Notes: a model not told the origin generated them from the letters alone. DNA of 6,819 nucleotides from Porphyromonadaceae bacterium (GCA_905372605.1 CAJPPQ010000064.1:1-6819); one strand, 5' to 3'. Positions 1 through 6,517 are shown, counted from the first letter of the stretch. Translations and numbers: made by a program.

Positions 1-17
1 TCTCCTGTTTTATCATA

Positions 18-56
18 AAGAAGACTATCGCTCAGAGAGAGAGGTAGTCTTTTTTT
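18..56 (+). terminator. Rho-independent terminator of an upstream gene
   Basis: An 8-bp stem (22-29 with 43-50, one G-T pair) closes a 13-base loop and is followed directly by a run of seven T (50-56). The As before the stem can extend the pairing into the T-run. The T-run lies on the plus-strand side, so this most likely ends a plus-strand gene lying before the window. Nothing coding is visible in bases 1-17. Confidence 0.75.
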
Positions 57-139
57 GCTTTGTAATGATTTGATTACGGGGGCGCCTTCGTGTGTAAACC
101 TCAATACCCGTATATTACCGTTACAGCCTTTGAAATATA

Positions 140-171
140 GTTGTAATAATGGTAATTTATACCTAACTTTG
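140..171 (+). promoter_or_regulatory. Bacteroides-type promoter for the PepSY membrane protein gene
   Basis: TAACTTTG at 164-171 matches the -7 consensus TAnnTTTG of the Bacteroidota primary sigma factor. GTTG at 140-143, 20 bases upstream, is a three-of-four match to the -33 TTTG box. Transcription would begin near 176-179, giving a leader of about 55 bases before the ATG at 231. The spacer contains a small inverted repeat, GGTA-N5-TACC (151-163), abutting the -7 box, which could be an operator. The rest of 57-230 holds only a short dyad, GTAAT-N6-ATTAC (62-77), of unknown meaning. Confidence 0.6.
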
Positions 172-230
172 TACCGCATTTCGAAGCGAAACATTCTTTG
201 TTAATTTCAAGTTCCAAAAAAGCAGTAATA

Positions 231-1367
231 ATGAGAAAATTATCGAAAACTCTACATCAAATACTCTCAATAGTAGTAGGTATCTTTATCTCTATAATAT
301 GTTTTTCGGGGGCGATGCTTATATTCGAAAACGAATTTACTGAATGGCAAAACCCTGATTTATATAATGTTACTCCCCTCGAAAGTGGAGCCAGACCGCT
401 TACGTCTCTATTGCCCGAGATACTGGCAACCCAACCGCAAGGAGCCGAAATAACCTATATAGACATAAAAGACAATCCCTCAAAAAGTTATAGGATAGAT
501 ATCGACTTCGGCGACGACGAGAGCAAAACTGTTTTTGTCGACCAGTATACGGGTAAGATTCTCGGCGAAGAGCCCGCCGACATCGCATTTTTCACCGTTA
601 TGTACCGACTGCATCGATTCCTCTTGCAGAGCCGCCCCAAAGGCGACGGTATCTTCTGGGGCAAACGTATCGTCGGTATCAGTACTATCATATTCGTATT
701 TATTATCATCACGGGCATTGTCGTATGGGTGCCTCGTCGAGGTCGTTCGTGGGGTAATCGCTTCAAGATAAGCGTCAAGCACGGGTGGCACCGACTATGG
801 TACGACCTCCACGTCGCAGGTGGCATATACATTGCCTTATTGCTTCTGGTAATGGCTCTTACGGGGCTCACGTGGGCATTCCCTTGGTATCGCACCGCTT
901 TCTATGGTATATTTGCTCCCGAGAAAAATGAACTCTCGACGACAGAAAACGACTCGTTTGATATAGCCGCCAACGAACCGACAGATACGACGACACTCAC
1001 GCAGTTCGCTGTGTGGCAGAGGGTTTTCGACGCAGTAAAACAACGCTCAAACTACGTGGAGTTAAGCATTAGTTCCGACGAGGTACGAGCCCGAATAAGC
1101 GATTGCGGCAACAGACGAGCTTCGGATTATTACGAGTTCGACACGGCAACAGGCGCTATTATTTCGGTAGAACTCTATAAAAACACATCGAACAACAGCA
1201 AGTTGCGTGGCTGGGTCTACTCGCTGCATACAGGCAGCTGGGGCGGATTCTGGGTGCGTCTGATATATTTTATTGCGGCGATGTTTGGAGCTACTTTGCC
1301 GCTGACAGGATATTATTTGTGGATACGCCGTATATTCTTGCGGAAAACAAAAAAAGGTAAGAGTTAA
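231..1367 (+). CDS. PepSY-associated transmembrane protein (PiuB-like)
   Basis: Predicted inner-membrane protein of 378 residues, resembling the PepSY-associated TM family. Hydrophobic segments lie at about residues 11-33, 146-168, 193-217 and 342-365. Two soluble loops, about 34-140 and 218-335, each contain a PepSY-like stretch ending in a TGxI motif (FVDQYTGKI near 102-110, FDTATGAI near 303-310). Histidines sit at or near membrane edges: H9, H128, H184, H187, H194 and H333 (SLHTGSWGG). The C-terminus is strongly basic. Some members of this family are linked to siderophore uptake and proposed to reduce ferric siderophores at the inner membrane; that role is an inference here, as no TonB receptor or other iron gene is visible. 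The ATG at 231 is preferred over an in-frame TTG at 198, because it places the basic residues directly before the first helix and follows the promoter at a normal distance. Family assignment is fairly sure; substrate is unknown. Confidence 0.8.
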   Translation: MRKLSKTLHQILSIVVGIFISIICFSGAMLIFENEFTEWQNPDLYNVTPLESGARPLTSLLPEILATQPQGAEITYIDIKDNPSKSYRIDIDFGDDESKTVFVDQYTGKILGEEPADIAFFTVMYRLHRFLLQSRPKGDGIFWGKRIVGISTIIFVFIIITGIVVWVPRRGRSWGNRFKISVKHGWHRLWYDLHVAGGIYIALLLLVMALTGLTWAFPWYRTAFYGIFAPEKNELSTTENDSFDIAANEPTDTTTLTQFAVWQRVFDAVKQRSNYVELSISSDEVRARISDCGNRRASDYYEFDTATGAIISVELYKNTSNNSKLRGWVYSLHTGSWGGFWVRLIYFIAAMFGATLPLTGYYLWIRRIFLRKTKKGKS

Positions 1368-1422
1368 ATTACCATTGAGACAGTAGGCGTAGCCCGACTC
1401 CACCTCGAACCCGAATTTATTA

Positions 1423-1451
1423 CGGTAAAGCCGAGATTATTACCGATTTTT
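1423..1451 (+). terminator. Possible terminator after the PepSY gene
   Basis: CGGTAA (1423-1428) pairs with TTACCG (1440-1445) around an 11-base loop, followed by A and five T (1447-1451). The stem is only 6 bp and the loop is long, so it is weak, but it is the best candidate in the 154-base gap between the convergent PepSY and hicB genes. Confidence 0.4.
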
Positions 1452-1479
1452 AGTTATATAAAAAAGATAATTTTCTGAG

Positions 1480-1517
1480 ATATCGTATAAGGTGTGTTTT
1501 TAATACAAAAACGATAT
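1480..1517 (-). terminator. AT-rich hairpin at the end of the hicAB operon
   Basis: ATATCGT (1480-1486) pairs with ACGATAT (1511-1517); alternatively GTTTTT (1496-1501) pairs with AAAAAC (1507-1512). The hairpin begins five bases beyond the hicB stop on the minus strand. There is no T-run directly after the stem; a minus-strand T-run lies about 15 bases further on, at 1460-1465. It could be a weak terminator or an mRNA 3'-end stabiliser. Confidence 0.25.
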
Positions 1518-1521
1518 TCCT

Positions 1522-1923
1522 TTATATAAATGCGGCTTTCAATCTATCGGCAAACGATATTACCGATTGTTTGATTTTTTCTTGTGTCTTAGCCGATGGG
1601 TGCCGTCTACCGCATACGTATTGCGAAAGTTGCACTTTGTTTATGCCCGTAATATGAGAAAGACCGGTTATAGATATGATTCCCTTGTACTGTTGTAAGA
1701 ATGCCGACGCATCAAGGACAAACTCAAATTCTACTTCTACATTTTGGCCTGTAGCCTCATAGTGATCTTGCCTCATTGCTTGGTAAACCGCCAAAAAATC
1801 TTGTTTTGCTTCTTCTGCCGTATTACCCTCGCCTAGTACTCCAAACGGCAATTGTATTCCATCGATATAGACCGAATACCATCCTGCTTTATTGCATTCA
1901 ATGTGTGCCTTTATCTTATTCAT
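1522..1923 (-). CDS. hicB: HicB-family antitoxin with C-terminal helix-turn-helix
   Basis: Antitoxin of 133 residues, expected to bind and neutralise HicA and to repress the operon. The N-terminal part (about 1-65) fits the partly degraded RNase-H-like HicB fold: a strand-rich start, then a glycine turn and helix (GEGNTAEEAKQDFL, about 31-44), the usual HicB signature. The C-terminal part (about 72-125) reads as a helix-turn-helix DNA-binding domain (ITGINKVQLSQYVCGRRHPS, 91-110), as in HicB proteins that use an Xre/Cro-like reader. It lies 27 bases downstream of hicA on the same strand, the usual toxin-first order of HicAB. The ATG at 1923 is the natural start, with no clear ribosome site, as is usual in this phylum. 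It ends with TAA and converges with the PepSY gene. Assignment rests on sequence pattern and on the hicA neighbour. Confidence 0.85.
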   Translation of the reverse strand: MNKIKAHIECNKAGWYSVYIDGIQLPFGVLGEGNTAEEAKQDFLAVYQAMRQDHYEATGQNVEVEFEFVLDASAFLQQYKGIISITGLSHITGINKVQLSQYVCGRRHPSAKTQEKIKQSVISFADRLKAAFI

Positions 1924-1950
1924 TGTCTTATAGTTTATTGTGGCAGAGTA

Positions 1951-2142
1951 TTAAAGTGTGATACCCGCCTGTGTTAATATGTTTTTTAGTGTGCCTCGTG
2001 CTACCTCCTCGGAGTTATGATGGCTTGTAGGGAATTTTATCCCTGTAATCGGACTATACCATTGAGGGTGTCCTGCTACCTCTTTTCCGGTAAGGTAACA
2101 CCCTGCCTTTTTCAACTTCTTGTGGAGTTCGCTATATTTCAT
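1951..2142 (-). CDS. hicA: HicA-family mRNA interferase toxin
   Basis: Small protein of 63 residues, the usual HicA length, with a double-stranded-RNA-binding-like fold. HicA toxins cleave mRNA when free of HicB. Visible features are the N-terminal helix (YSELHKKLKKAGCYL, 3-17), a Gly-His at 24-25 in the place where the family carries its catalytic histidine, the strand pair WYSPITGIKFPTSHH (28-42), and the C-terminal helix EEVARGTLKNILTQAGI (45-61), which is highly characteristic. The residue before the catalytic-type histidine is Gly, not the common Ser. First gene of a two-gene operon with hicB, served by the promoter at 2172-2202, with an AT-rich leader of roughly 20-25 bases. The reading frame is intact with no sign of decay, so the toxin is probably functional; this is inferred, not shown. 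Confidence 0.85.
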   Translation of the reverse strand: MKYSELHKKLKKAGCYLTGKEVAGHPQWYSPITGIKFPTSHHNSEEVARGTLKNILTQAGITL

Positions 2143-2171
2143 TCTTTATTTTTATAGAAGAAAATAGGTTA

Positions 2172-2202
2172 CAAAAATAATGCTTCTTTTTTAGATAGCA
2201 AA
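2172..2202 (-). promoter_or_regulatory. Promoter of the hicAB operon
   Basis: On the minus strand TTTG (2202-2199) is followed after exactly 19 bases by TATTTTTG (2179-2172), a full match to the Bacteroides -33/-7 consensus. Predicted transcription start is near 2165, about 23 bases before the hicA ATG. HicB would be expected to repress here, but I see no clear operator dyad. The rest of the 182-base gap between hicA and the tRNA (2203-2284) is AT-rich; it holds a minor hairpin, CTCC-N5-GGAG (2253-2265), with a minus-strand T-run beyond it, possibly a second weak terminator for the tRNA. Confidence 0.65.
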
Positions 2203-2284
2203 ATAATAATAATGGTATAAAATTTAATGGTAAAAAAAGAGAAAAAAACAGCCTCCGAAAAGGAGAAACTATTGACCAACAACA

Positions 2285-2313
2285 AAAAAGTACCTCAAAT
2301 AGAGGTACTTTTT
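2285..2313 (-). terminator. Two-way rho-independent terminator after tRNA-His
   Basis: A 12-bp perfect stem (2285-2296 with 2302-2313) built on AGTACCTC / GAGGTACT, with a 5-base loop. A-runs on the left and T-runs on the right give a T-tail on either strand. It lies 11 bases past the tRNA 3' end on the minus strand, so ending the tRNA transcript is its obvious job. It could also block plus-strand read-through. Confidence 0.85.
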
Positions 2314-2324
2314 ATTAATTTTCG

Positions 2325-2399
2325 GGTGAGTAATGGGACTCGAACCCACGACCAACGGAACCACAATCCGCTACTCTAACCAACTGAGCTACACTCACC
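2325..2399 (-). tRNA. tRNA-His (anticodon GTG)
   Basis: Read on the minus strand, the cloverleaf is complete. The acceptor stem is GTGAGTG with TACTCAC (a G-T pair at 7-66), preceded by the extra G-1 opposite discriminator C73, the identity element of histidine tRNAs. The D arm contains AGCTCAGTTGGTTAGAG, the anticodon stem GCGGA/TCCGT encloses the loop TTGTGGT with anticodon GTG, and the T arm is GTGGG-TTCGAGT-CCCAT. The 3' CCA is not encoded (C, C, G follow the acceptor stem), so it must be added by a nucleotidyltransferase. A promoter lies just upstream and a strong terminator just downstream, so it is a single-gene unit. Confidence 0.95.
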
Positions 2400-2409
2400 A
2401 TATTTTTGA

Positions 2410-2441
2410 GTTGCAAAAGTAGTATATTTTTTTTAGTTTCG
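2410..2441 (+). promoter_or_regulatory. Weak candidate promoter for nfeD-alr
   Basis: On the plus strand GTTG (2410-2413), 20 bases, then TAGTTTCG (2434-2441) is one base off in each box from the Bacteroides consensus. It lies almost exactly opposite the tRNA-His promoter and would give a leader of about 75 bases. No better plus-strand promoter is visible in 2446-2523. Confidence 0.25.
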
Positions 2442-2445
2442 CAAA
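2414..2445 (-). promoter_or_regulatory. Promoter of tRNA-His
   Basis: On the minus strand TTTG (2445-2442), a 20-base spacer and TACTTTTG (2421-2414) match the Bacteroides promoter pattern fully. Transcription would begin near 2407, only about 8 bases before the mature tRNA 5' end, as is common for single tRNA units. Confidence 0.65.
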
Positions 2446-2523
2446 AATATTATTCAAAATATAGTGTGAGGCTAATATGCTCAATATAAATAATATTACT
2501 CCCATAACGTAAGATTTGTGTTT

Positions 2524-3891
2524 ATGAGAAAAGTATTTTTGTTGTTTTTACTTGTGTTTTGGGGTATCAATTTGCTCGCTTCAGAGGTAAATAGAAATAT
2601 TTTTGTTATCACTATCGACGGCGATATCAATTCAAGAATGTGGATATATGCCCGTAAAGGTATGTCGGAAGCCGTATCGCTCAATTCGGACCTGCTCGTC
2701 GTATCTATCAATACTTATGGCGGAGAGTTGCAATATGCCGATTCTATCGCTACGTTGCTGATGAAAAGCAAGTTGCCTACCATTGCTTTTGTCGACAACA
2801 ATGCCGCCTCGGCAGGGGCATTGATAGCTATTGCTTGCGATAAGATTTATATGCGTTCGGGTGGTCGTATAGGTGCTGCCACAGTGGTCGACGGTATCGA
2901 CGGCAAGGCAATGCCCGACAAATATCAGTCGTATATGCGAGCTATAATGCGTGCTGCAGCCGAGTCGCACGGGCGAGACTCTATCGGTGGCTGGTATAGA
3001 GACCCTCTCATAGCCGAAGCTATGGTCGACCCCAATACTATTATTCCCGATATCGACGACTCTACCAAGACATTGACTCTTACCACACAAGAAGCCATAA
3101 AGTACCGTTATTGCGAAGGGCAAGCCGAGAGTATAGAGCAAATTTTGCAAGTCGAACATATCGACGAATATTCTATTCATAGGTTCGTTCCCAGTGTGTG
3201 GGACAATATCAAAGGCTTCGTTACAAGTCCTTTCGTCAGAGGTTTGCTTATTGTTCTCATTATAGGCGGTATATGGTTCGAGCTGCAACAACCGGGTATA
3301 GGTTTCCCGTTGGCTGTGGCTGTGTTGTCGGCTCTGCTTTATTTTGCTCCTTTGTATATCGATGGGCTCGCTGCCAATTGGGAGATAATACTCTTTGTAG
3401 TAGGTATGCTATTGCTTGCGGTAGAGATATTCGTTATTCCGGGCTTCGGTATAGCAGGAATAAGCGGTATATTGCTCATAATTTTCTCGCTTACTTTTGC
3501 CTTGCTCGATAATGACGTATTCGATTTTCGGAGAGTAGCCGGTACACATCTGAGTTCGGTAATACTTACAGTAACGATAGGAGTTATCGCAGGATTTGCC
3601 CTGATGCTTTATCTATCGCATAAGATAGGCAGTAAAGGTGTATTTGCAAAATTTGCTTTGCTTGCCAGCCAAAAGAGTGCCGACGGTTTTATAGGTGTGC
3701 CCGACGATATACCTTCGCTCGTGGGGCAGAGAGGAGTCGCCGTCTCCGATTTGCGTCCTGTTGGCAAGGTCGATATAGGCGGCAGAGTGTACGATGCCAT
3801 TAGCAAGCACGGACGATTTATTGCATATGATACCGATATAGAGGTTGTCGGATATTCGGCAGGGCAGCTACTGGTGAGTGTTTGTGTTTAG
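2524..3891 (+). CDS. NfeD-family membrane-bound serine protease (long form, ClpP-like)
   Basis: Protein of 455 residues with the three-part layout of long NfeD proteins. Residues 1-20 form a signal peptide. Residues 24-215 are a ClpP/SppA-like protease domain with the nucleophile serine in NNAASAGA (S96) and a likely general-base lysine in PDKYQSY (K133), spaced as in the Ser-Lys pair of archaeal 1510-N proteases; GGEL at 66-69 fits the oxyanion region. About five membrane helices follow (roughly 237-253, 260-280, 285-305, 307-328, 344-364). Residues about 395-455 are a small OB-fold NfeD domain starting SLVGQRG. The family cuts hydrophobic membrane proteins such as stomatin or flotillin partners and is tied to membrane quality control. 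The usual neighbour, a flotillin gene (floA), is absent; a racemase gene follows 25 bases later. The ATG at 2524 is preferred to an in-frame GTG at 2518 because it opens a clean signal peptide. Confidence 0.9.
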   Translation: MRKVFLLFLLVFWGINLLASEVNRNIFVITIDGDINSRMWIYARKGMSEAVSLNSDLLVVSINTYGGELQYADSIATLLMKSKLPTIAFVDNNAASAGALIAIACDKIYMRSGGRIGAATVVDGIDGKAMPDKYQSYMRAIMRAAAESHGRDSIGGWYRDPLIAEAMVDPNTIIPDIDDSTKTLTLTTQEAIKYRYCEGQAESIEQILQVEHIDEYSIHRFVPSVWDNIKGFVTSPFVRGLLIVLIIGGIWFELQQPGIGFPLAVAVLSALLYFAPLYIDGLAANWEIILFVVGMLLLAVEIFVIPGFGIAGISGILLIIFSLTFALLDNDVFDFRRVAGTHLSSVILTVTIGVIAGFALMLYLSHKIGSKGVFAKFALLASQKSADGFIGVPDDIPSLVGQRGVAVSDLRPVGKVDIGGRVYDAISKHGRFIAYDTDIEVVGYSAGQLLVSVCV

Positions 3892-3916
3892 AAACGAATA
3901 AAATGATTGTTATCCG

Positions 3917-5452
3917 ATGAAATCGAGAATAGAAATAGAGGCAGGTGTCAATGGTTGTCTGCTTATTAGCGACAACTTTACATCAGACCTTACCTCGCTT
4001 ACAAAACACACTATCGGCTTCCTCGAGCAGCAGCTTGCCAATCAAGACAAAAGCCGAGTATTGATAGTAAGCGATATAGAGGGCGACGAATTGGTTGCCG
4101 AGATGTTTTATATCAACCTAAGTAAATTCCTCAAAAGCGGTGCCGTAAGTGAAGTGGTATTTTTGGGCAGTGAGCTTAAGAGTAGGGCAAAGATGTTTGA
4201 TGTACAGCGAAAACATTTTTTCGCTACGACCGAAGAGTTTCTGCATTCCGACCTAATCGGTTCGTTTGAAAACAAAGCCATTTTGCTCAAAGTCTCGCCC
4301 GAGTACGACCCTAAACGTATCCGTATGTATCTTCAACATCTACCGCACGATACGTCTCTGGAGATAGATTTCGATGCTATGTTTCACAATATGGACTACT
4401 TCCGCTCGAAGCTGAAGCCGACCACCAAACTTATGTGTATGGTGAAGGCATCGGCATACGGTAGCGGTTCGATAGAGGTGGCTCTGGCTATGCAGCACTA
4501 TGGTTGCGACTATCTCGGAGTAGCCTTTGTAAATGAGGGTGTTGAGCTTCGGCAGAGTGGTATACGGATGCCTATCGTGGTATTGAATCCTATGGAGAGT
4601 TCGCTTTATCAGCTATTTGAGTACAAGCTCGAGCCCGAAATATGCAGTTTTCGGATACTGAATTTCGTGGCGGAATTTGCTCGTTCGCTCGGACTACGCG
4701 ATTATCCCGTACATATAAAAATAGATACGGGTATGCACCGCGCCGGATTTGAAGAGGGCGATTTAGAGCGGCTTATCGATTTTTTTGCATCGCATACGGA
4801 GCTGAAAGTGATGTCGGTATTCTCGCACTTAGCTGCTGCCGACGAGACCTCTGACGAGATGAACGACTTTACTATGAGTCAAATACGGCTATTCGACAGT
4901 ATCGCGAAACGTTTCGAGAGTGCTCTCGGATATAAGGTCATAAAACATATACTCAATTCGGCTGGAATAGAGCGTTTTAGCGATTACCAGTTCGATATGG
5001 TGCGTCTCGGCGTGGGGCTATGGGGCGTGTCGGCCGACTCAGCCAACAATCTGCGAAACGTATGTTCGCTGTATACGAAGATCATTCAGATAAAAGATGT
5101 AAAAGCAGGAGAGACAGTCGGTTACAGCCGAAGGGGGAAGGTCGATACCGATAAACGTATCGCTTTGGTGCCTATCGGGTATGCCGATGGTATCAATCGA
5201 CGGCTTGGCAACGGCATCGGTTATATGCTTATCGACGGACATAAAGCCTTCATTATCGGCAATATATGTATGGATTTGCTTATGCTCGACGTATCTGATA
5301 TAGATGTGAAAGAGGGCGATAAGGTAGTGGTATTCAGTTCCGAACGACCATTTTCGGAGATAGCCCGACAGCTCGATACCATACCTTACGAAGTGCTTGC
5401 TTCGATATCGCCTCGTGTGCGAAGAGTATACTTTACCGAAAATATTTTGTAG
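3917..5452 (+). CDS. alr: Alanine racemase with an N-terminal remnant of the MurF C-terminal domain
   Basis: PLP enzyme interconverting L- and D-alanine for peptidoglycan synthesis, in the cytoplasm. Of 511 residues, about 145-511 are a complete racemase: PLP lysine K177 in MVKASAYGSG, DTGMHR (R275), SHLAAADE (H304), catalytic tyrosine Y403 in ETVGYSRRG, PLP-contacting IGYADGINRR, C451-M452-D453 and the C-terminal ISPRVRRVY. Residues 1-144 match the third domain of MurF, which in Bacteroidota is commonly fused ahead of Alr in a protein of about 800 residues. Here the MurF N-terminal and ATP-binding domains are missing, and a TAA at 3899-3901 in the same frame rules out a longer product. Ligase motifs are altered: the usual DSYNAN-type stretch reads DNFTSD (19-24) and the KGSRS-type stretch reads KVSPEY (125-130). 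So it should be a racemase without ligase activity, and a working MurF must lie elsewhere (inference). Probably co-transcribed with nfeD. Confidence 0.93.
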   Translation: MKSRIEIEAGVNGCLLISDNFTSDLTSLTKHTIGFLEQQLANQDKSRVLIVSDIEGDELVAEMFYINLSKFLKSGAVSEVVFLGSELKSRAKMFDVQRKHFFATTEEFLHSDLIGSFENKAILLKVSPEYDPKRIRMYLQHLPHDTSLEIDFDAMFHNMDYFRSKLKPTTKLMCMVKASAYGSGSIEVALAMQHYGCDYLGVAFVNEGVELRQSGIRMPIVVLNPMESSLYQLFEYKLEPEICSFRILNFVAEFARSLGLRDYPVHIKIDTGMHRAGFEEGDLERLIDFFASHTELKVMSVFSHLAAADETSDEMNDFTMSQIRLFDSIAKRFESALGYKVIKHILNSAGIERFSDYQFDMVRLGVGLWGVSADSANNLRNVCSLYTKIIQIKDVKAGETVGYSRRGKVDTDKRIALVPIGYADGINRRLGNGIGYMLIDGHKAFIIGNICMDLLMLDVSDIDVKEGDKVVVFSSERPFSEIARQLDTIPYEVLASISPRVRRVYFTENIL

Positions 5453-5480
5453 GCAGATTGAAAAAAATCTATTAACTTTG
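5446..5480 (+). promoter_or_regulatory. Candidate trxB promoter overlapping the end of alr
   Basis: TAACTTTG (5473-5480) is a full -7 match, identical to the box before the PepSY gene. The nearest -33 candidate, TTTG at 5446-5449, lies within the last alr codons at a spacing of 23, longer than the usual 19-21. The leader would be about 40 bases to the trxB ATG. This suggests trxB can be expressed apart from nfeD-alr. Confidence 0.45.
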
Positions 5481-5525
5481 CCGTGCAGTTTTAATCACAA
5501 GATATACCTAAACACAATAAGTAAT

Positions 5526-6464
5526 ATGGAACGAGTGAAATGCTTGATTATCGGGAGCGGACCTGCGGGTTATACTGCTGCTATCTATGCCTCGCGTGCC
5601 AATCTGAGTCCTGTCTTATATGAAGGGATACAGCCGGGTGGGCAGCTTACGCAGACTACTGAGGTCGAGAATTTTCCGGGCTATCCTAATGGGATACAAG
5701 GATTTGATATGATGGAAGATATAAAAAATCAGGCGCTTCGTTTGAATTCCGATATTCGTAGCGGTGTGGTGACGAAAGTAGATTTTTCGCAACGTCCTTT
5801 CAAGGTAGAAATCGACGGACAGACTAATATCGAGGCAGATGCCGTAATAATAGCTACCGGAGCATCGGCAAAATATCTCGGACTTGCCGACGAAACTAAG
5901 TATGCCGGTCGCGGAGTATCGGCGTGTGCTACTTGCGATGGCTTTTTCTATCGCAAAAAACGCGTTGCCGTCGTAGGTGGCGGTGATACCGCTTGCGAAG
6001 AGGCAATATATCTTGCAGGGCTTGCCGAAAAGGTTTATCTCATTGTACGTAAGCCGTTTCTAAGAGCATCTAAAGTAATGCAAGACCGTGTTTTTGCGAC
6101 TCCAAATATAGAAGTCCTTTTCGAACACCAGACCATAGGTCTCGGCGGACAGAGTGGAGTAGAGGAGGCTCACCTCGTTTATCGTAAAGGCGAATCCGAT
6201 GAAAAACAGGTAGATATAAAGATAGATGGATTTTTCCTCGCCATCGGACATCACCCCAATACCGATGTATTCAAGCAATATATCGATACCGACGAAGCGG
6301 GATATATCAAGACACAGCTGCCATCGACTCGTACCAATATCGATGGTGTATTTGCGGCAGGCGACGTAGCCGACCCACACTACCGACAAGCCATTACGGC
6401 TGCAGCTTCGGGTTGTAAAGCGGCTATTGATGTGGAGAAATTTTTGAGTCAAACGAAAAAATAG
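5526..6464 (+). CDS. trxB: Thioredoxin reductase (NADPH)
   Basis: FAD enzyme of 312 residues, the usual size for low-molecular-weight bacterial TrxB, that passes electrons from NADPH to thioredoxin in the cytoplasm. Visible in order: FAD-binding GSGPAG (10-15), PGGQLTQTTEVENFPGY (37-53), ATGASAKYLGL (110-120), the redox-active CATC (C134, C137), NADPH-binding GGGDTACEEA (151-160), VRKPFLRAS (174-182) where the family carries residues that read the NADPH 2'-phosphate, and the second FAD motif GVFAAGDVAD (274-283). The R-K-P in place of the common H-R-R might weaken NADPH preference, but this is a guess. The ATG at 5526 is chosen although the frame is open back to 5397, because the FAD motif begins at residue 8 from it and the upstream part overlaps alr. 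The gap to the next gene is 126 bases and no good terminator is seen in it. Confidence 0.96.
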   Translation: MERVKCLIIGSGPAGYTAAIYASRANLSPVLYEGIQPGGQLTQTTEVENFPGYPNGIQGFDMMEDIKNQALRLNSDIRSGVVTKVDFSQRPFKVEIDGQTNIEADAVIIATGASAKYLGLADETKYAGRGVSACATCDGFFYRKKRVAVVGGGDTACEEAIYLAGLAEKVYLIVRKPFLRASKVMQDRVFATPNIEVLFEHQTIGLGGQSGVEEAHLVYRKGESDEKQVDIKIDGFFLAIGHHPNTDVFKQYIDTDEAGYIKTQLPSTRTNIDGVFAAGDVADPHYRQAITAAASGCKAAIDVEKFLSQTKK

Positions 6465-6517
6465 TACCTATCGCTATCGATAGTGAAAAAAGCAATATAA
6501 AATACTCACTTCGTGCG

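Noticed and set aside
198..230. TTG start 11 codons upstream of the PepSY gene ATG
   Set aside because: TTG starts are uncommon, the extra residues add nothing to the family, and the ATG at 231 places basic residues directly before the first membrane helix.
488..895. 135-codon minus-strand open frame opposite the PepSY gene
   Set aside because: Fully inside a convincing gene, rich in Arg/Pro/Thr of the kind antisense frames give, with no motif and no promoter.
1368..2399. Integrative element inserted at the tRNA-His 3' end
   Set aside because: No integrase gene and no second copy of the tRNA 3' end is visible on either side of hicAB, so there is no attachment-site pair.
2632..3291. 219-codon open frame on the minus strand opposite nfeD
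   Set aside because: It lies wholly inside nfeD, shows no recognisable domain, and is explained by the codon bias of the real gene on the other strand.
5455..5470. AGATT-N6-AATCT hairpin after the alr stop as a terminator
   Set aside because: Only a 5-bp AT-rich stem and no T-run follows; it overlaps the candidate trxB promoter instead.
5397..5525. In-frame extension of trxB back into alr
   Set aside because: It would add 43 residues before the FAD-binding strand that normally starts the protein, and it overlaps the conserved end of alr and the candidate trxB promoter.
6471..6486. Dyad around CTATCGATAG after trxB as a terminator
   Set aside because: The 6-bp stem has a 4-base loop and is followed by A, not T, on the plus strand.
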